The notes beneath the pieces were generated by a model that was not told the origin of the DNA, searched no databases, and saw only the letters and a program-made list of their open reading frames with translations. Below are positions 53,886 through 62,768 of a stretch of DNA of 64,000 nt, in pieces (position 1 is the stretch's first letter; every line of letters starts with the position of its first letter). A program made the position numbers and the translations under genes. Source of the DNA: an uncultured Prochlorococcus sp. GTDB lineage: Bacteria; Cyanobacteriota; Cyanobacteriia; PCC-6307; Cyanobiaceae. Location of the stretch: positions 1 through 64,000 of the forward strand of contig CACNYU010000002.1 of assembly GCA_902624785.1 (NCBI GenBank). Reading direction: 5' to 3'.

Positions 53886-54608
53886 ATGGCTACCAGAATA
53901 AATAAATATTTAAGCGAAGTCGGTTACTGCTCGAGAAGAGAGGCAGATAGATTAATTGAAGAAGGAAAAGTAAAAATTAATGGTAAAACTGCAAAAATCG
54001 GTACAAAGGTAGAAGTAGTAGATCAAGTAGAAGTTAAAGGTCAAAGAATTGAAAAACCAACGAAACAAAAAAACATCTATTTAGCTTTTAATAAACCTGT
54101 TGGAATTGTATGCACAACAGATAAAAAAGTAGAACCTGACAATATTATAGATTTCATTAAATATCCTAAAAGAATTTTTCCTATTGGAAGATTGGATAAG
54201 CCGAGCGAGGGATTAATTTTTTTAACTAACGATGGCGATATCGTTAATAAAATACTGAGAGCAAGGAATAATCATGAAAAAGAATACATAGTAAGCGTAG
54301 ATCGTTTTATTAATGAAGACTTTATTCAAAGCATGAGTAATGGAGTTGAAATATTGAACACCATAACTAAGAGATGTTTCGTGAAACAATTGGGACCTAA
54401 AAAATTTAAAATCATACTCACTCAAGGACTCAACCGACAGATTAGGAGAATGTGTGATTCATTAGGCTACAGAGTACGATCTTTAAAGCGTGTAAGAATT
54501 ATGAATATTAAGTTAGATATACCCCCAGGAAAATATCGCGAATTTTCCAAAGATGAACTTTTAAAATTAAATAGATTACTTGATAACTCTAAAAAAACAA
54601 ATGATTAA
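53886..54608 (+). CDS. RluF/RsuA-family pseudouridine synthase
   Basis: This 240-residue enzyme has an N-terminal S4 RNA-binding domain (RINKYLSEVGYCSRREADRL) and the catalytic GRLDKPSEGLIFLTNDGD with the active Asp, then LTQGLNRQIRRMCDSLGY. It makes pseudouridine in ribosomal RNA. Its start resembles RluF more than RluB, but the target site cannot be told from sequence alone. Confidence 0.9.
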   Translation: MATRINKYLSEVGYCSRREADRLIEEGKVKINGKTAKIGTKVEVVDQVEVKGQRIEKPTKQKNIYLAFNKPVGIVCTTDKKVEPDNIIDFIKYPKRIFPIGRLDKPSEGLIFLTNDGDIVNKILRARNNHEKEYIVSVDRFINEDFIQSMSNGVEILNTITKRCFVKQLGPKKFKIILTQGLNRQIRRMCDSLGYRVRSLKRVRIMNIKLDIPPGKYREFSKDELLKLNRLLDNSKKTND

Positions 54609-55026
54609 TAACCCCCTTTTTTTATTTAAGACTTTAAAGGATCAAATTACATTCTAAAGATAAATGATCTAGTAAAAAATATAAATACAATAAAATGAAG
54701 AGAGTATTTTATGTATGTAGATTAAATCTTTACTATTTATCAGAAAATAAAAAGTATAAAAAAGTTAAAGATTTAAGTTATACATCTTATAAAGTGTAAT
54801 TTAGAGATAGTAAACGAACTTTCCTTGCGACAAGATTTAGATAATTTTCAAATGCAAAAAATAAATACGTAGAGGTTTAAGAGATTATTTGTGATTACAT
54901 TTTATAATTTTAATAATGACAACTTCAAATTAAATTTAAGTTAGATTTTGAAGGTATATCTAACTGTATTTTTGATCAAATATAAAACAACATTATTACA
55001 GATTTTTTTAATTAATTATTCATTAA
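54609..55026. other. Spacer with one weak small frame
   Basis: No clear gene. A 34-codon frame at 54695-54799 (MKRVFYVCRLNLYYLSENKK) is open but has no other support. Confidence 0.45.
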
Positions 55027-55233
55027 TTATCTAGTTGTTTTCGTATATAAATTCTTTGTATTACCTTTATCTGCTGTAAACATTGCCGCTAATATTACTC
55101 CAACTAAAAATGCAAATACCATTGTTATGCCTACTACTTCAGACATCCCACTAGGAAGGTAATTTAAAAACATAATTAAAGAATAGAATTTAGTTATTAT
55201 TTCAAACGTAGCAATTTTTAAAAGCTCAAACAT
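55027..55233 (-). CDS. Small membrane protein
   Basis: This frame of 68 residues has an internal ATG (55146; MSEVVGITMVFAFLVGVILA) that may be the true start, giving 39 residues with one helix and a basic tail. No family is recognised. Confidence 0.45.
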   Translation of the reverse strand: MFELLKIATFEIITKFYSLIMFLNYLPSGMSEVVGITMVFAFLVGVILAAMFTADKGNTKNLYTKTTR

Positions 55234-55436
55234 TAAGAAATAATCATTAATAATATTTCCTCATAATCTTTGGATTACTTTCTAAGTTTCACATATTTTT
55301 TTTTGAGAAATCAAGAGAATTATTAATAAATCCCTAAATTTTTCAATTGATCTAAAAATTATATATGCAAAATCAACAAGCACTAACAAACTAATCCAAC
55401 TATTAAAAACTACTATATAAAAAGAAATATATTTAA

Positions 55437-55601
55437 CTAACCGAGAGAATCTAAATCTCTTCTGTAGTGGACGGTATTTGAATCATCTTTTGATACAATT
55501 TGTTGGCTTTTTGATTCAGCAAGAGTTGTATAATCTCCCGAATTATCAAGATTTCTTTTATTCTCTTCTTGTATTTCTAATAACAATCTTTTTAAATTCA
55601 T
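55437..55601 (-). CDS. Small hydrophilic protein, 54 residues
   Basis: From ATG 55599-55601 the frame reads MNLKRLLLEIQEENKRNLDN and ends VHYRRDLDSLG. It is charged, with no membrane segment. A longer frame on the same strand (55558-55797) overlaps in another register but is poorer in composition, so I prefer this one. Confidence 0.5.
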   Translation of the reverse strand: MNLKRLLLEIQEENKRNLDNSGDYTTLAESKSQQIVSKDDSNTVHYRRDLDSLG

Positions 55602-56251
55602 AATTGATTACCTCAAATTTTTTGTTGAATTCTAACTTTAGAATTTTGATAGTCATGTACGTATAAATTAAATTCTTTTGCATGCTTTTAGGAATATTAT
55701 GCGTATTTCGCATAAAATCCTTTTTATGCATATGATTTGAAGAATCTTTATAACTCAATACATATTTATTACAAGATTGTATTGGTGTTGAAAACACTAG
55801 AATTAAACCTGTAACTTATATGTTCTAACTAAGCAGACTAGACAATCGACAAGTAAAGATGTACGGTTTGAGGTACAAATATATACGGATAGAGGATCAA
55901 CAATTGATTTTTTATATGGATAAAATAAATGTCTTAAATAGACACAAATTTAAATCCATAAAATTGATAACAACTTTAGTGGATAACGTTAATTAAATAA
56001 ATAAATACTGCAAAGCTTGAAAAAATCTCTTGATTATTAACAATAAAAGTTTCACACTTATTTAAGAATTCCGATAATAATGCCTTAATAGTTAATATAA
56101 AGAAAATAATGACAATTTATAAAACCTTTAAATAATTTCTAATAATAAAATTAGAAAGAAACGTTATTACAGAAAGATATTAATCTAAATTAATCAAAAA
56201 TCATTTCTATTATTTACAGCAAAATTTAAATAAAACAAATATCAAAAAAAG
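55602..56251. other. Spacer before 6S RNA
   Basis: No convincing gene in 650 bases. A 45-codon plus-strand frame (55859-55996, MYGLRYKYIRIEDQQLIFYM) is possible. The DNA is AT-rich with no strong hairpin. Confidence 0.45.
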
Positions 56252-56445
56252 ACTCTAAGGCTGTTATGTCAACAGTCTTTGAGTCTAATACCGCCTTACC
56301 GTTAATCTTCTGTTGCATCGACCTGGAAAAGCCAGAAGAGGAGACAAAGTGAGCATCCATTTCCAACTACTGGGATGGTCTACTTCAACATCACGACAGT
56401 CTCCACAAGTCGATTAAGAGTCAGATCAGAGCACAGTAAAAGAAT
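56252..56445 (-). ncRNA. ssaA: 6S RNA
   Basis: About 190 bases directly downstream of purK on the same strand, the known cyanobacterial location of 6S RNA. The sequence is richer in GC than its surroundings and folds as a rod: ATCGAC with GTCGAT, GGAGAC with GTCTCC, and CCATCC with GGATG around a central open region. It ends in a terminator with stem GACTC...GAGTC and seven T. 6S RNA mimics an open promoter and binds RNA polymerase. The exact 5' end is estimated. Confidence 0.85.
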
Positions 56446-56466
56446 TTAACCAATAAGGCAGTTAAA

Positions 56467-57675
56467 TTATATTAACCTATTTTTTGAATCATAAGGTGAT
56501 GGCCAAATATCATTAACTTCTTTTTTTAATGAATCAGCCTTTTCACTCCTCTTCTTATGATTATTTTCATCAAGTAAAAAAGTAATATGACCCATTTTTC
56601 TGCCAAAATTTTCTTTAGACTTACCATACCAATGAATATTTGCGCCATTTATATTAGATAGCTTTTCAATTCTATCTTCAATTTTTAAAGAATAATTCTT
56701 TTTAAGTCCAAGCAAATTGATCATCAAGGCCCCTTCGCTATTCATATTTATATCAGGTGGCTTGATACCTGAAGAAATACAAATTTGTTGATCAAACTGG
56801 CTTGAATTACATGCTTCAATCGAAAAATGTCCAGAATTATGAGTTCTTGGAGCTATCTCATTAATTAATAGACCACATTTACCAAAAAAGAATTCTATTC
56901 CTAAAACACCCACATAATTTAAATCATTAACAATCGATGAAAAAATATTATATGCAAAAATATCAACTTCATAAGACGTTTGTGCTGGAGATAATACCCA
57001 ATGGCATATATTATTTAATTGAAAAGTTTCAACTATTGGAAATACTCTTATAACACCATCATTATCTCTAGATCCAATCAAAGCAATTTCCTTCTCATAA
57101 TCAATCCACTCTTCAATTATCCATTCTTCAGACATATTCATATTTAGAAAATTGTCTAATTCTTCCTTGCTAGAGATTTTCTTATTCCCTTTACCGTCGT
57201 AACCTCCCTTAAAGGATTTTGCCATTATTGGAAATTTCCATGTTTTTAAATCTTCTTCAGCAAGATTTTCAAAATCTTTTATAGGAAGCCACTTAGGTGA
57301 TGGCAAATTCAATTTATCTATGAATCTTTTTTGAGAAATTCTGTCCACTAATGGATATAATGAATCTAAATTTGGAATAAAGAAAACTTCAGACCCAATT
57401 TGTTTTAATTTTTCAATTTTTACCCATTCATTCTCAAAAATAACTTTTTCACAGTTTTTTAAAAGACTCTTATTTCCTCTAATTTGTAATGGATCAGCAT
57501 GAATAACTTTATCCGCTTTTAATGCCGCTGGATCATCAGATGATTTTGTTTGAATACAAACTTTTATATTTCTCTCCTTTGCCGCTTCTACAAGCATTAA
57601 AGCTAATTGTCCTCCTCCAATAATGCCTATTGGATAGGGTTTAGAATCCTTATTAATATTTCCTGAAGTAAACAT
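56467..57675 (-). CDS. purK: N5-carboxyaminoimidazole ribonucleotide synthase
   Basis: PurK carboxylates AIR with bicarbonate and ATP in purine synthesis. The 402-residue ATP-grasp protein begins with GIIGGGQLALMLVEAAKERN, then KSFKGGYDGKGNK (ATP-binding loop) and NEIAPRTHNSGHFSIEAC, all classical. The 6S RNA lies just downstream. Confidence 0.95.
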   Translation of the reverse strand: MFTSGNINKDSKPYPIGIIGGGQLALMLVEAAKERNIKVCIQTKSSDDPAALKADKVIHADPLQIRGNKSLLKNCEKVIFENEWVKIEKLKQIGSEVFFIPNLDSLYPLVDRISQKRFIDKLNLPSPKWLPIKDFENLAEEDLKTWKFPIMAKSFKGGYDGKGNKKISSKEELDNFLNMNMSEEWIIEEWIDYEKEIALIGSRDNDGVIRVFPIVETFQLNNICHWVLSPAQTSYEVDIFAYNIFSSIVNDLNYVGVLGIEFFFGKCGLLINEIAPRTHNSGHFSIEACNSSQFDQQICISSGIKPPDINMNSEGALMINLLGLKKNYSLKIEDRIEKLSNINGANIHWYGKSKENFGRKMGHITFLLDENNHKKRSEKADSLKKEVNDIWPSPYDSKNRLI

Positions 57676-57793
57676 ATAGAAATTTTATTACTAATTTTAA
57701 TTCTTAACAACTAAATATTTTGTAGTAATTTTCAAATCAAGTTATGATAAAAATATTTTAAAATAGATACTTTATCAATTTTTTTTAAATGCT

Positions 57794-58885
57794 GTGATTG
57801 AAAACAAAATCCATGTACCGATAGATAAAAACTTTTATGAGGTTACAATAAAAGCTGGATTATTATCTGAAATTGGTCATAGATTAGTTGAATTAGGTAT
57901 AAAAAATACTAGGAAAATACTTATAATAACAAATCAGGAAATTGCTAACTTATTTGGAAACATAGTATTAGATAGCCTAAATAAAAATAATTATTCTGCA
58001 AAAATTTTTATTATTGGAGCGGGCGAAAAATTCAAAAACATTGAAACAATGAATAAGATTTATGATGCTGCTTTTGAATATGGAATGGAAAGAGGTTCAC
58101 TAATGATGGCGCTTGGAGGGGGAATAGTTGGAGATATTACGGGATTTGCATCTGCTACTTGGTTAAGAGGATTAGATTATATTCAAATCCCTACTACTCT
58201 TTTATCAATGGTTGATTCATCAGTAGGAGGTAAGACTGGAGTAAATCATCCAAAAGGCAAGAATTTAATTGGTGCATTTAATCAACCTAAAGCTGTATTT
58301 ATTGATACTGATACATTAAAAACACTACCATCACGCGAATTTAAGGCCGGGATGGCTGAAATAATTAAATATGGAATTATAAGGGATGAAGAACTTTTTG
58401 AATATTTAGAAGATGAATTTAATTTGAGAAATATAGTTAATCTAGAAAATCAAAGTTTGATAAAAATCATAAAAAACTCTGTGGAAATAAAGTCTGCTAT
58501 TGTCTCGGAAGATGAGAAAGAAAGAGGTATTAGAGCCTTCTTAAATTATGGACATTCGTTTGGCCATGTTATTGAAAATTTATGTGGATATGGAGAGTAT
58601 CTGCATGGAGAAGCGATATCAATTGGAATGAGGATCGCTGGAGATATTGCCTTTTCTAAAGGTTTGTGGCGCGAAGATGAAACTATTAGGCAGAATAATT
58701 TAATTAAAAAATATGGATTACCAATAGAAGTACCATCTTTGAATAAATTAGATGTGGTTAGAATTTTAATGGGTGATAAAAAAGTTCAAGAAGGGAAAAT
58801 GAGATTCATACTCCCTAACAAGATAGGAAAAGTTAGTATTTATACAGATATTGTTGAAAGTGATTTCCTTAAATATTTTTGTTAA
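57794..58885 (+). CDS. aroB: 3-dehydroquinate synthase
   Basis: The second shikimate-pathway enzyme, 363 residues, starting at GTG. It shows [39 protein letters not shown], the AEIIKYG block and the zinc ligands in [11 protein letters not shown] and LHGEAIS. It is divergent from purK and overlaps the convergent methyltransferase gene by 17 bases. Confidence 0.97.
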   Translation: MIENKIHVPIDKNFYEVTIKAGLLSEIGHRLVELGIKNTRKILIITNQEIANLFGNIVLDSLNKNNYSAKIFIIGAGEKFKNIETMNKIYDAAFEYGMERGSLMMALGGGIVGDITGFASATWLRGLDYIQIPTTLLSMVDSSVGGKTGVNHPKGKNLIGAFNQPKAVFIDTDTLKTLPSREFKAGMAEIIKYGIIRDEELFEYLEDEFNLRNIVNLENQSLIKIIKNSVEIKSAIVSEDEKERGIRAFLNYGHSFGHVIENLCGYGEYLHGEAISIGMRIAGDIAFSKGLWREDETIRQNNLIKKYGLPIEVPSLNKLDVVRILMGDKKVQEGKMRFILPNKIGKVSIYTDIVESDFLKYFC

Positions 58886-60068
58886 TGCATTTGGATTTTA
58901 TTAAAAAATTTTTACTACTAGATTTTTTAAAAACAAACCATTTGAAATCTCCCAAACAAATTGGATCAACTAATCTAAGCATCGCTTCCCTTCTTATTAA
59001 AGCCTGCGATAAATCATTCTTAAGATTATTCTGAATTTCAAATAGTTTTTGAGCTAAGCCCAATAAAAGTAATGCCTCGCCTTGTTTTACTAATCCAAGT
59101 GATTCAAAACCTGCTAATTTTGCTTGATAAATCAAGAGGTCACTACAAATGTGGCATGTCAAATCAAACTCACCGGGACTATGTAGGATTTCCCTGAATG
59201 CCCTTTGATTTTTGTAAGCTAATATAGTACCTTTATTTTTCTGAGGGGAATAGTACCTTTTTGAGTCTATTGCATAATCAATGATTAGTAATATTCCATT
59301 ATTAATTTTTCTTGATAGATTTTTCAACCAACTTAAATTATCAATATTTAATTCACTAGTCCATTCTTCTGGAGCATCTTCAGGAGGAATATTCACCCCC
59401 AATTCATTTTTAATGTCTTTAATAAATTTTTTTATTTCTTCAGTAAGTTGCAAATTTATAAAATCTAGAGTTTGGTTCTCTTTATTTAGCTGTACACCTT
59501 GTTGATAAATTACACCTTTTTTTAATTGAATTCTTTCAACACAAAAAGCATCTAATACTTCATGAGCAATAACTATTCCATTTAAATTATTATCTTCCAA
59601 ATCACTTAAAGATACCCACTTTATATCAATGCCTTTTTCAATAAACTTTTTTAAATTTATTTTCTGTATTTCAATCATTCCTTCATTTAAGTCGATTAAT
59701 TTAAATGAAATATCATTAAGAATTTGAGAGTTTTTATTTAGAAAATAATTAATTATTCCTCCTAATAGACAACCCTTACCAGAACCAAATTCAAGGACTG
59801 TTACTTTCTTTTTTAAATTTAACTTATTTTTTATTTGTAATATCCACTCTTCTAGTTGAATAGCTAAAAGGTGAGAGAAATCATCAGATAGAGATGGAGA
59901 AGTTACAAAATCACCATTTTTGCCTATTTTTGCCTTGCCACTTCCGTAATAACCATTAGTTGGATTATTTAATGCAATATTCATATAATCATAAAAACTT
60001 AAAATGCCTCCTTTTTCCGAAATTATTTCTGTAAACCATCTTGGGCTATTCGCAGGAAGACTATTCAT
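58869..60068 (-). CDS. MidA/NDUFAF7-type SAM methyltransferase
   Basis: This 399-residue COG1565 (DUF185) protein starts at ATG 60066-60068; a TTG three codons upstream is less likely. It has [35 protein letters not shown] (SAM-binding loop) and [11 protein letters not shown]. The mitochondrial homologue methylates an arginine of complex I, so an NDH-1-related role is plausible but untested. Its 3' end overlaps aroB by 17 bases. Confidence 0.88.
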   Translation of the reverse strand: MNSLPANSPRWFTEIISEKGGILSFYDYMNIALNNPTNGYYGSGKAKIGKNGDFVTSPSLSDDFSHLLAIQLEEWILQIKNKLNLKKKVTVLEFGSGKGCLLGGIINYFLNKNSQILNDISFKLIDLNEGMIEIQKINLKKFIEKGIDIKWVSLSDLEDNNLNGIVIAHEVLDAFCVERIQLKKGVIYQQGVQLNKENQTLDFINLQLTEEIKKFIKDIKNELGVNIPPEDAPEEWTSELNIDNLSWLKNLSRKINNGILLIIDYAIDSKRYYSPQKNKGTILAYKNQRAFREILHSPGEFDLTCHICSDLLIYQAKLAGFESLGLVKQGEALLLLGLAQKLFEIQNNLKNDLSQALIRREAMLRLVDPICLGDFKWFVFKKSSSKNFLIKSKCINKNI

Positions 60069-60099
60069 CGGTGACAATATACGTAGTTAAAATTTTTTC

Positions 60100-60900
60100 A
60101 TGCCTACAAAGATTAACTATTTATTAGGAATTTTACTATCTCTAGCAATACTAATTTTTAGTAAACCATCTTTCGCTCTTAATAATCCAGAGCTTTTGCC
60201 TGAAGTAAATTCACCAGTCCTCGATTTAGCTAGAATATTAAGTCCTAAACAAAAAGAAGTGCTAGAAAAGAATTTAAATATATTTGAGAAAGAAAGCGGA
60301 TGGAAAATAAAGTATCTTTCGCAATTTGAAAGTAATCCTGGGCTTGCGATCAAAGATTATTGGAATCTTGATGAATTAAGTCTTCTTATAGTTGCTGATC
60401 CCAGAGGAGGTAATTTATTAAATTTTAATGTAGGAGAAGCATATTTCTCATTTCTACCAAGATTATTTTGGGTTGAACTTCAGACAAGATTTGGGAATCA
60501 ATATTACGTTCGTGATAACGGAGAGGATGGAGCGGTGCTTGATGCTATAAATTCTGTGAAAGTTTGCTTGGAAAGAGGTGGATGTCAAGTGGTTCCTGGA
60601 TTTACTAAAGAACAATATATTTGGACATTATGCACCTCTATCCTAGGTGGTTTAGTAGCAGGATTTTCCGCTGCGCCTAGGAAAGACAAAGAATTTATCT
60701 CAATTGGTTTTCTTGCTCTTTTATCACCTCTTTGGGGAATGCTCTTTGGAGTTTTTGGCTTGGCTCCAATTATTACAAGATCATCAGAAATAATGCCTTT
60801 ATTTAAAAATAGTCTTGCATTCTCGGCTGCAGCAATTGGTGGATATCTTTTATCCCAAACTCTTTTCTCTCGTTACAGAGAACCTAAAAAATTCGAGTGA
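60100..60900 (+). CDS. TPM-domain protein, Psb32-like
   Basis: This 266-residue protein has a signal peptide (to about residue 26), a TPM domain (SPVLDLARILSPKQKEVLEK through LLIVADPRGGNLLNFNVGEA) and three C-terminal hydrophobic segments (about 170-260). Its closest plant relative is the thylakoid acid phosphatase TLP18.3/Psb32, linked to photosystem II repair. The Psb32 call is inference. Confidence 0.8.
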   Translation: MPTKINYLLGILLSLAILIFSKPSFALNNPELLPEVNSPVLDLARILSPKQKEVLEKNLNIFEKESGWKIKYLSQFESNPGLAIKDYWNLDELSLLIVADPRGGNLLNFNVGEAYFSFLPRLFWVELQTRFGNQYYVRDNGEDGAVLDAINSVKVCLERGGCQVVPGFTKEQYIWTLCTSILGGLVAGFSAAPRKDKEFISIGFLALLSPLWGMLFGVFGLAPIITRSSEIMPLFKNSLAFSAAAIGGYLLSQTLFSRYREPKKFE

Positions 60901-60910
60901 ATAATTAATA

Positions 60911-61753
60911 TCAATTAGCTTTAAATAACATATTCTCACTAAAAATATCTCCCAATTCCGTATACCATCTTTGAGAAATATAACTTAACTTATTATCTTG
61001 AAATTCAATCCAAGAGAAATTTATGATTATTTCATCATTTTCAATTTTTTTATATCTTGGAACGACAGCACAATTAAGATAAGCAGTTCCTCTTTTATCT
61101 ACGACAAACATCTTTCTTTCACCTAGATTTCTTTTTAATTGATTATGAGTATGACCAAAAATCACAAGATCTAACTTCCTTTCTTTTTGAATTCTTGATA
61201 TTGCCAAAGATAAATCTCTATCACCCCAATCCATTGCAGGAACTTTCCAGTCTTTTCCACAAATACTTTCTGGTTCAGATCCCAGACCTGAAGGACCAGA
61301 ATGGGCAATAATCATAAGAGGAAGCTCTATACGAGCATTTTCATAACAACTAATAATCCTTTTTACTGAATCTTCCTCGGTTAAAGGACCGTAAACTCCT
61401 ATCATCTCTTTAGATAAAAAGTAACCTCCTCCTGAACTACATGGTCTTGCTCCAATAATATTTAATTGATTATTAAAAATTTTTAACTTCCACCCACAAT
61501 ATTTATCTTGAAGAATCCTAATTTGTTTTAGTAGGATTTCGCCAGATTTATCGCGACCCCTATCATGATTACCGAGAATCACAAATGATGGAATTTCTAA
61601 ACAATTAATCTTTTTCAATATTTTTATATTCCCGTCTGAAATATCTCCAACGAATAAAACGATATCAGGCTTGTTTTTTGATAAGATGCTGACATCTACC
61701 TCAGACCATAGTCCATGACAATCTCCAACAACAGCAATCTTAAAATTTGACAG
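60911..61753 (-). CDS. Metallophosphoesterase (TIGR04168-like), non-standard start
   Basis: The conserved phosphoesterase start KIAVVGDCHGLWSEVD and VGDISDGN lie upstream of the first ATG/GTG/TTG (TTG 61616-61618). No standard start exists between them and the preceding in-frame stop; CTG (61751-61753), ATT or ATA are the only options, so I extend to CTG. Later motifs are LGNHDRG, IAHSGPSGLG and IFGHTHNQLKR, giving the full binuclear site. Length about 280 residues. It is divergent from nadA. Confidence 0.8.
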   Translation of the reverse strand: MSNFKIAVVGDCHGLWSEVDVSILSKNKPDIVLFVGDISDGNIKILKKINCLEIPSFVILGNHDRGRDKSGEILLKQIRILQDKYCGWKLKIFNNQLNIIGARPCSSGGGYFLSKEMIGVYGPLTEEDSVKRIISCYENARIELPLMIIAHSGPSGLGSEPESICGKDWKVPAMDWGDRDLSLAISRIQKERKLDLVIFGHTHNQLKRNLGERKMFVVDKRGTAYLNCAVVPRYKKIENDEIIINFSWIEFQDNKLSYISQRWYTELGDIFSENMLFKAN

Positions 61754-61805
61754 AATTTTTTCTATTTGATCATATAATTAATAAAATACATTTTAAATCC
61801 TAACC

Positions 61806-62768
61806 ATTACAACTTCTACAGCTAATAAAGAATCTACCAGAACTGAAGAAGAATTAATTTCTGAGATAAAGACTTTATGCAAAAATTCAAATGCCATAAT
61901 TCTTGCTCACTACTACCAGGCGCCTGAGATTCAAGACATAGCAGATTTTATTGGTGACTCATTAGAGTTATCAAGAAAAGCTGCAAACACTGATGCAGAT
62001 GTAATTATCTTTTGTGGTGTTCACTTTATGGCTGAAACTGCAAAAATACTTTGTCCGGATAAAACAGTTTTATTACCAGATATAGATGCTGGATGTTCAT
62101 TGGCAAATGACTGTCCTGCAGATGAATTTCAGAAATTTAGAGAAGATAATCCAGGACATTTCGTAGTCAGTTATATTAATTGTACAGCTGAAGTAAAGGC
62201 TCAAAGTGATCTTATATGCACTAGTAGTAATGCAGTTGCATTAGTAAATAAACTTCCAAAAGACAAAAAGATAATTTTTGCACCTGATCAAAATTTAGGG
62301 AGATGGGTACAGAAAAACTCAGGAAGAAAACTTAAGCTTTGGCCAGGAAGTTGCATCGTTCACGAAACTTTTAGTGAAGAAGCCCTACTAAAATTAAAAA
62401 TTGAAAATCCTAACGCAAAGGTAGTAGCTCATCCAGAATGCAGTCAGAATTTATTAAATTTAGCTGACTATATAGGCTCTACCAGCAAATTATTAGATTT
62501 CATAAGCAGCGATAATTCAACAACATTTATGGTGCTTACTGAACCAGGAATAATTCATCAAATGAAGAGGAAAGAACCAAAAAAGAATTTTATAGAGGTA
62601 CCTGATTTAGAAGGCTGCAAATGTAATGAATGTCCTTATATGAAATTAAATACACTAGAAAAAATTTTAGATTGCTTAAAAAATAATTATCCTTCTATTG
62701 AGTTACCACCTGAAATTATAGAAAAGGCATATAAACCCATAAAAAAAATGTTAGATATGAGTTTTTAA
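61806..62768 (+). CDS. nadA: Quinolinate synthase, start codon probably ATT
   Basis: NadA condenses iminoaspartate with DHAP to quinolinate for NAD synthesis using a [4Fe-4S] cluster. The essential AIILAHYYQAPEIQD region lies upstream of the first standard start (ATG 62028). The frame opens after TAA 61794-61796; candidates are ATC 61797, ATT 61806 and others, and ATT gives about 320 residues, the normal length. Cluster Cys are likely in IIFCGVHF, LICTSSNA and CKCNECPYM. It is convergent with ctpA, overlapping by 18 bases. Confidence 0.9.
   Translation: MTTSTANKESTRTEEELISEIKTLCKNSNAIILAHYYQAPEIQDIADFIGDSLELSRKAANTDADVIIFCGVHFMAETAKILCPDKTVLLPDIDAGCSLANDCPADEFQKFREDNPGHFVVSYINCTAEVKAQSDLICTSSNAVALVNKLPKDKKIIFAPDQNLGRWVQKNSGRKLKLWPGSCIVHETFSEEALLKLKIENPNAKVVAHPECSQNLLNLADYIGSTSKLLDFISSDNSTTFMVLTEPGIIHQMKRKEPKKNFIEVPDLEGCKCNECPYMKLNTLEKILDCLKNNYPSIELPPEIIEKAYKPIKKMLDMSF

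Noticed and set aside
55558..55797. Minus-strand frame of 79 codons
   Set aside because: It overlaps a better small frame (55437-55601) in another register, and its composition looks like translated spacer.
61616..61618. TTG as the start of the metallophosphoesterase
   Set aside because: It would delete the conserved GDCHG and GDISDGN metal-site motifs that are intact just upstream in the same frame.
62028..62030. ATG as the start of nadA
   Set aside because: It would remove the first 74 residues, including the HYYQ motif and the first cluster Cys region, all intact and in frame upstream.
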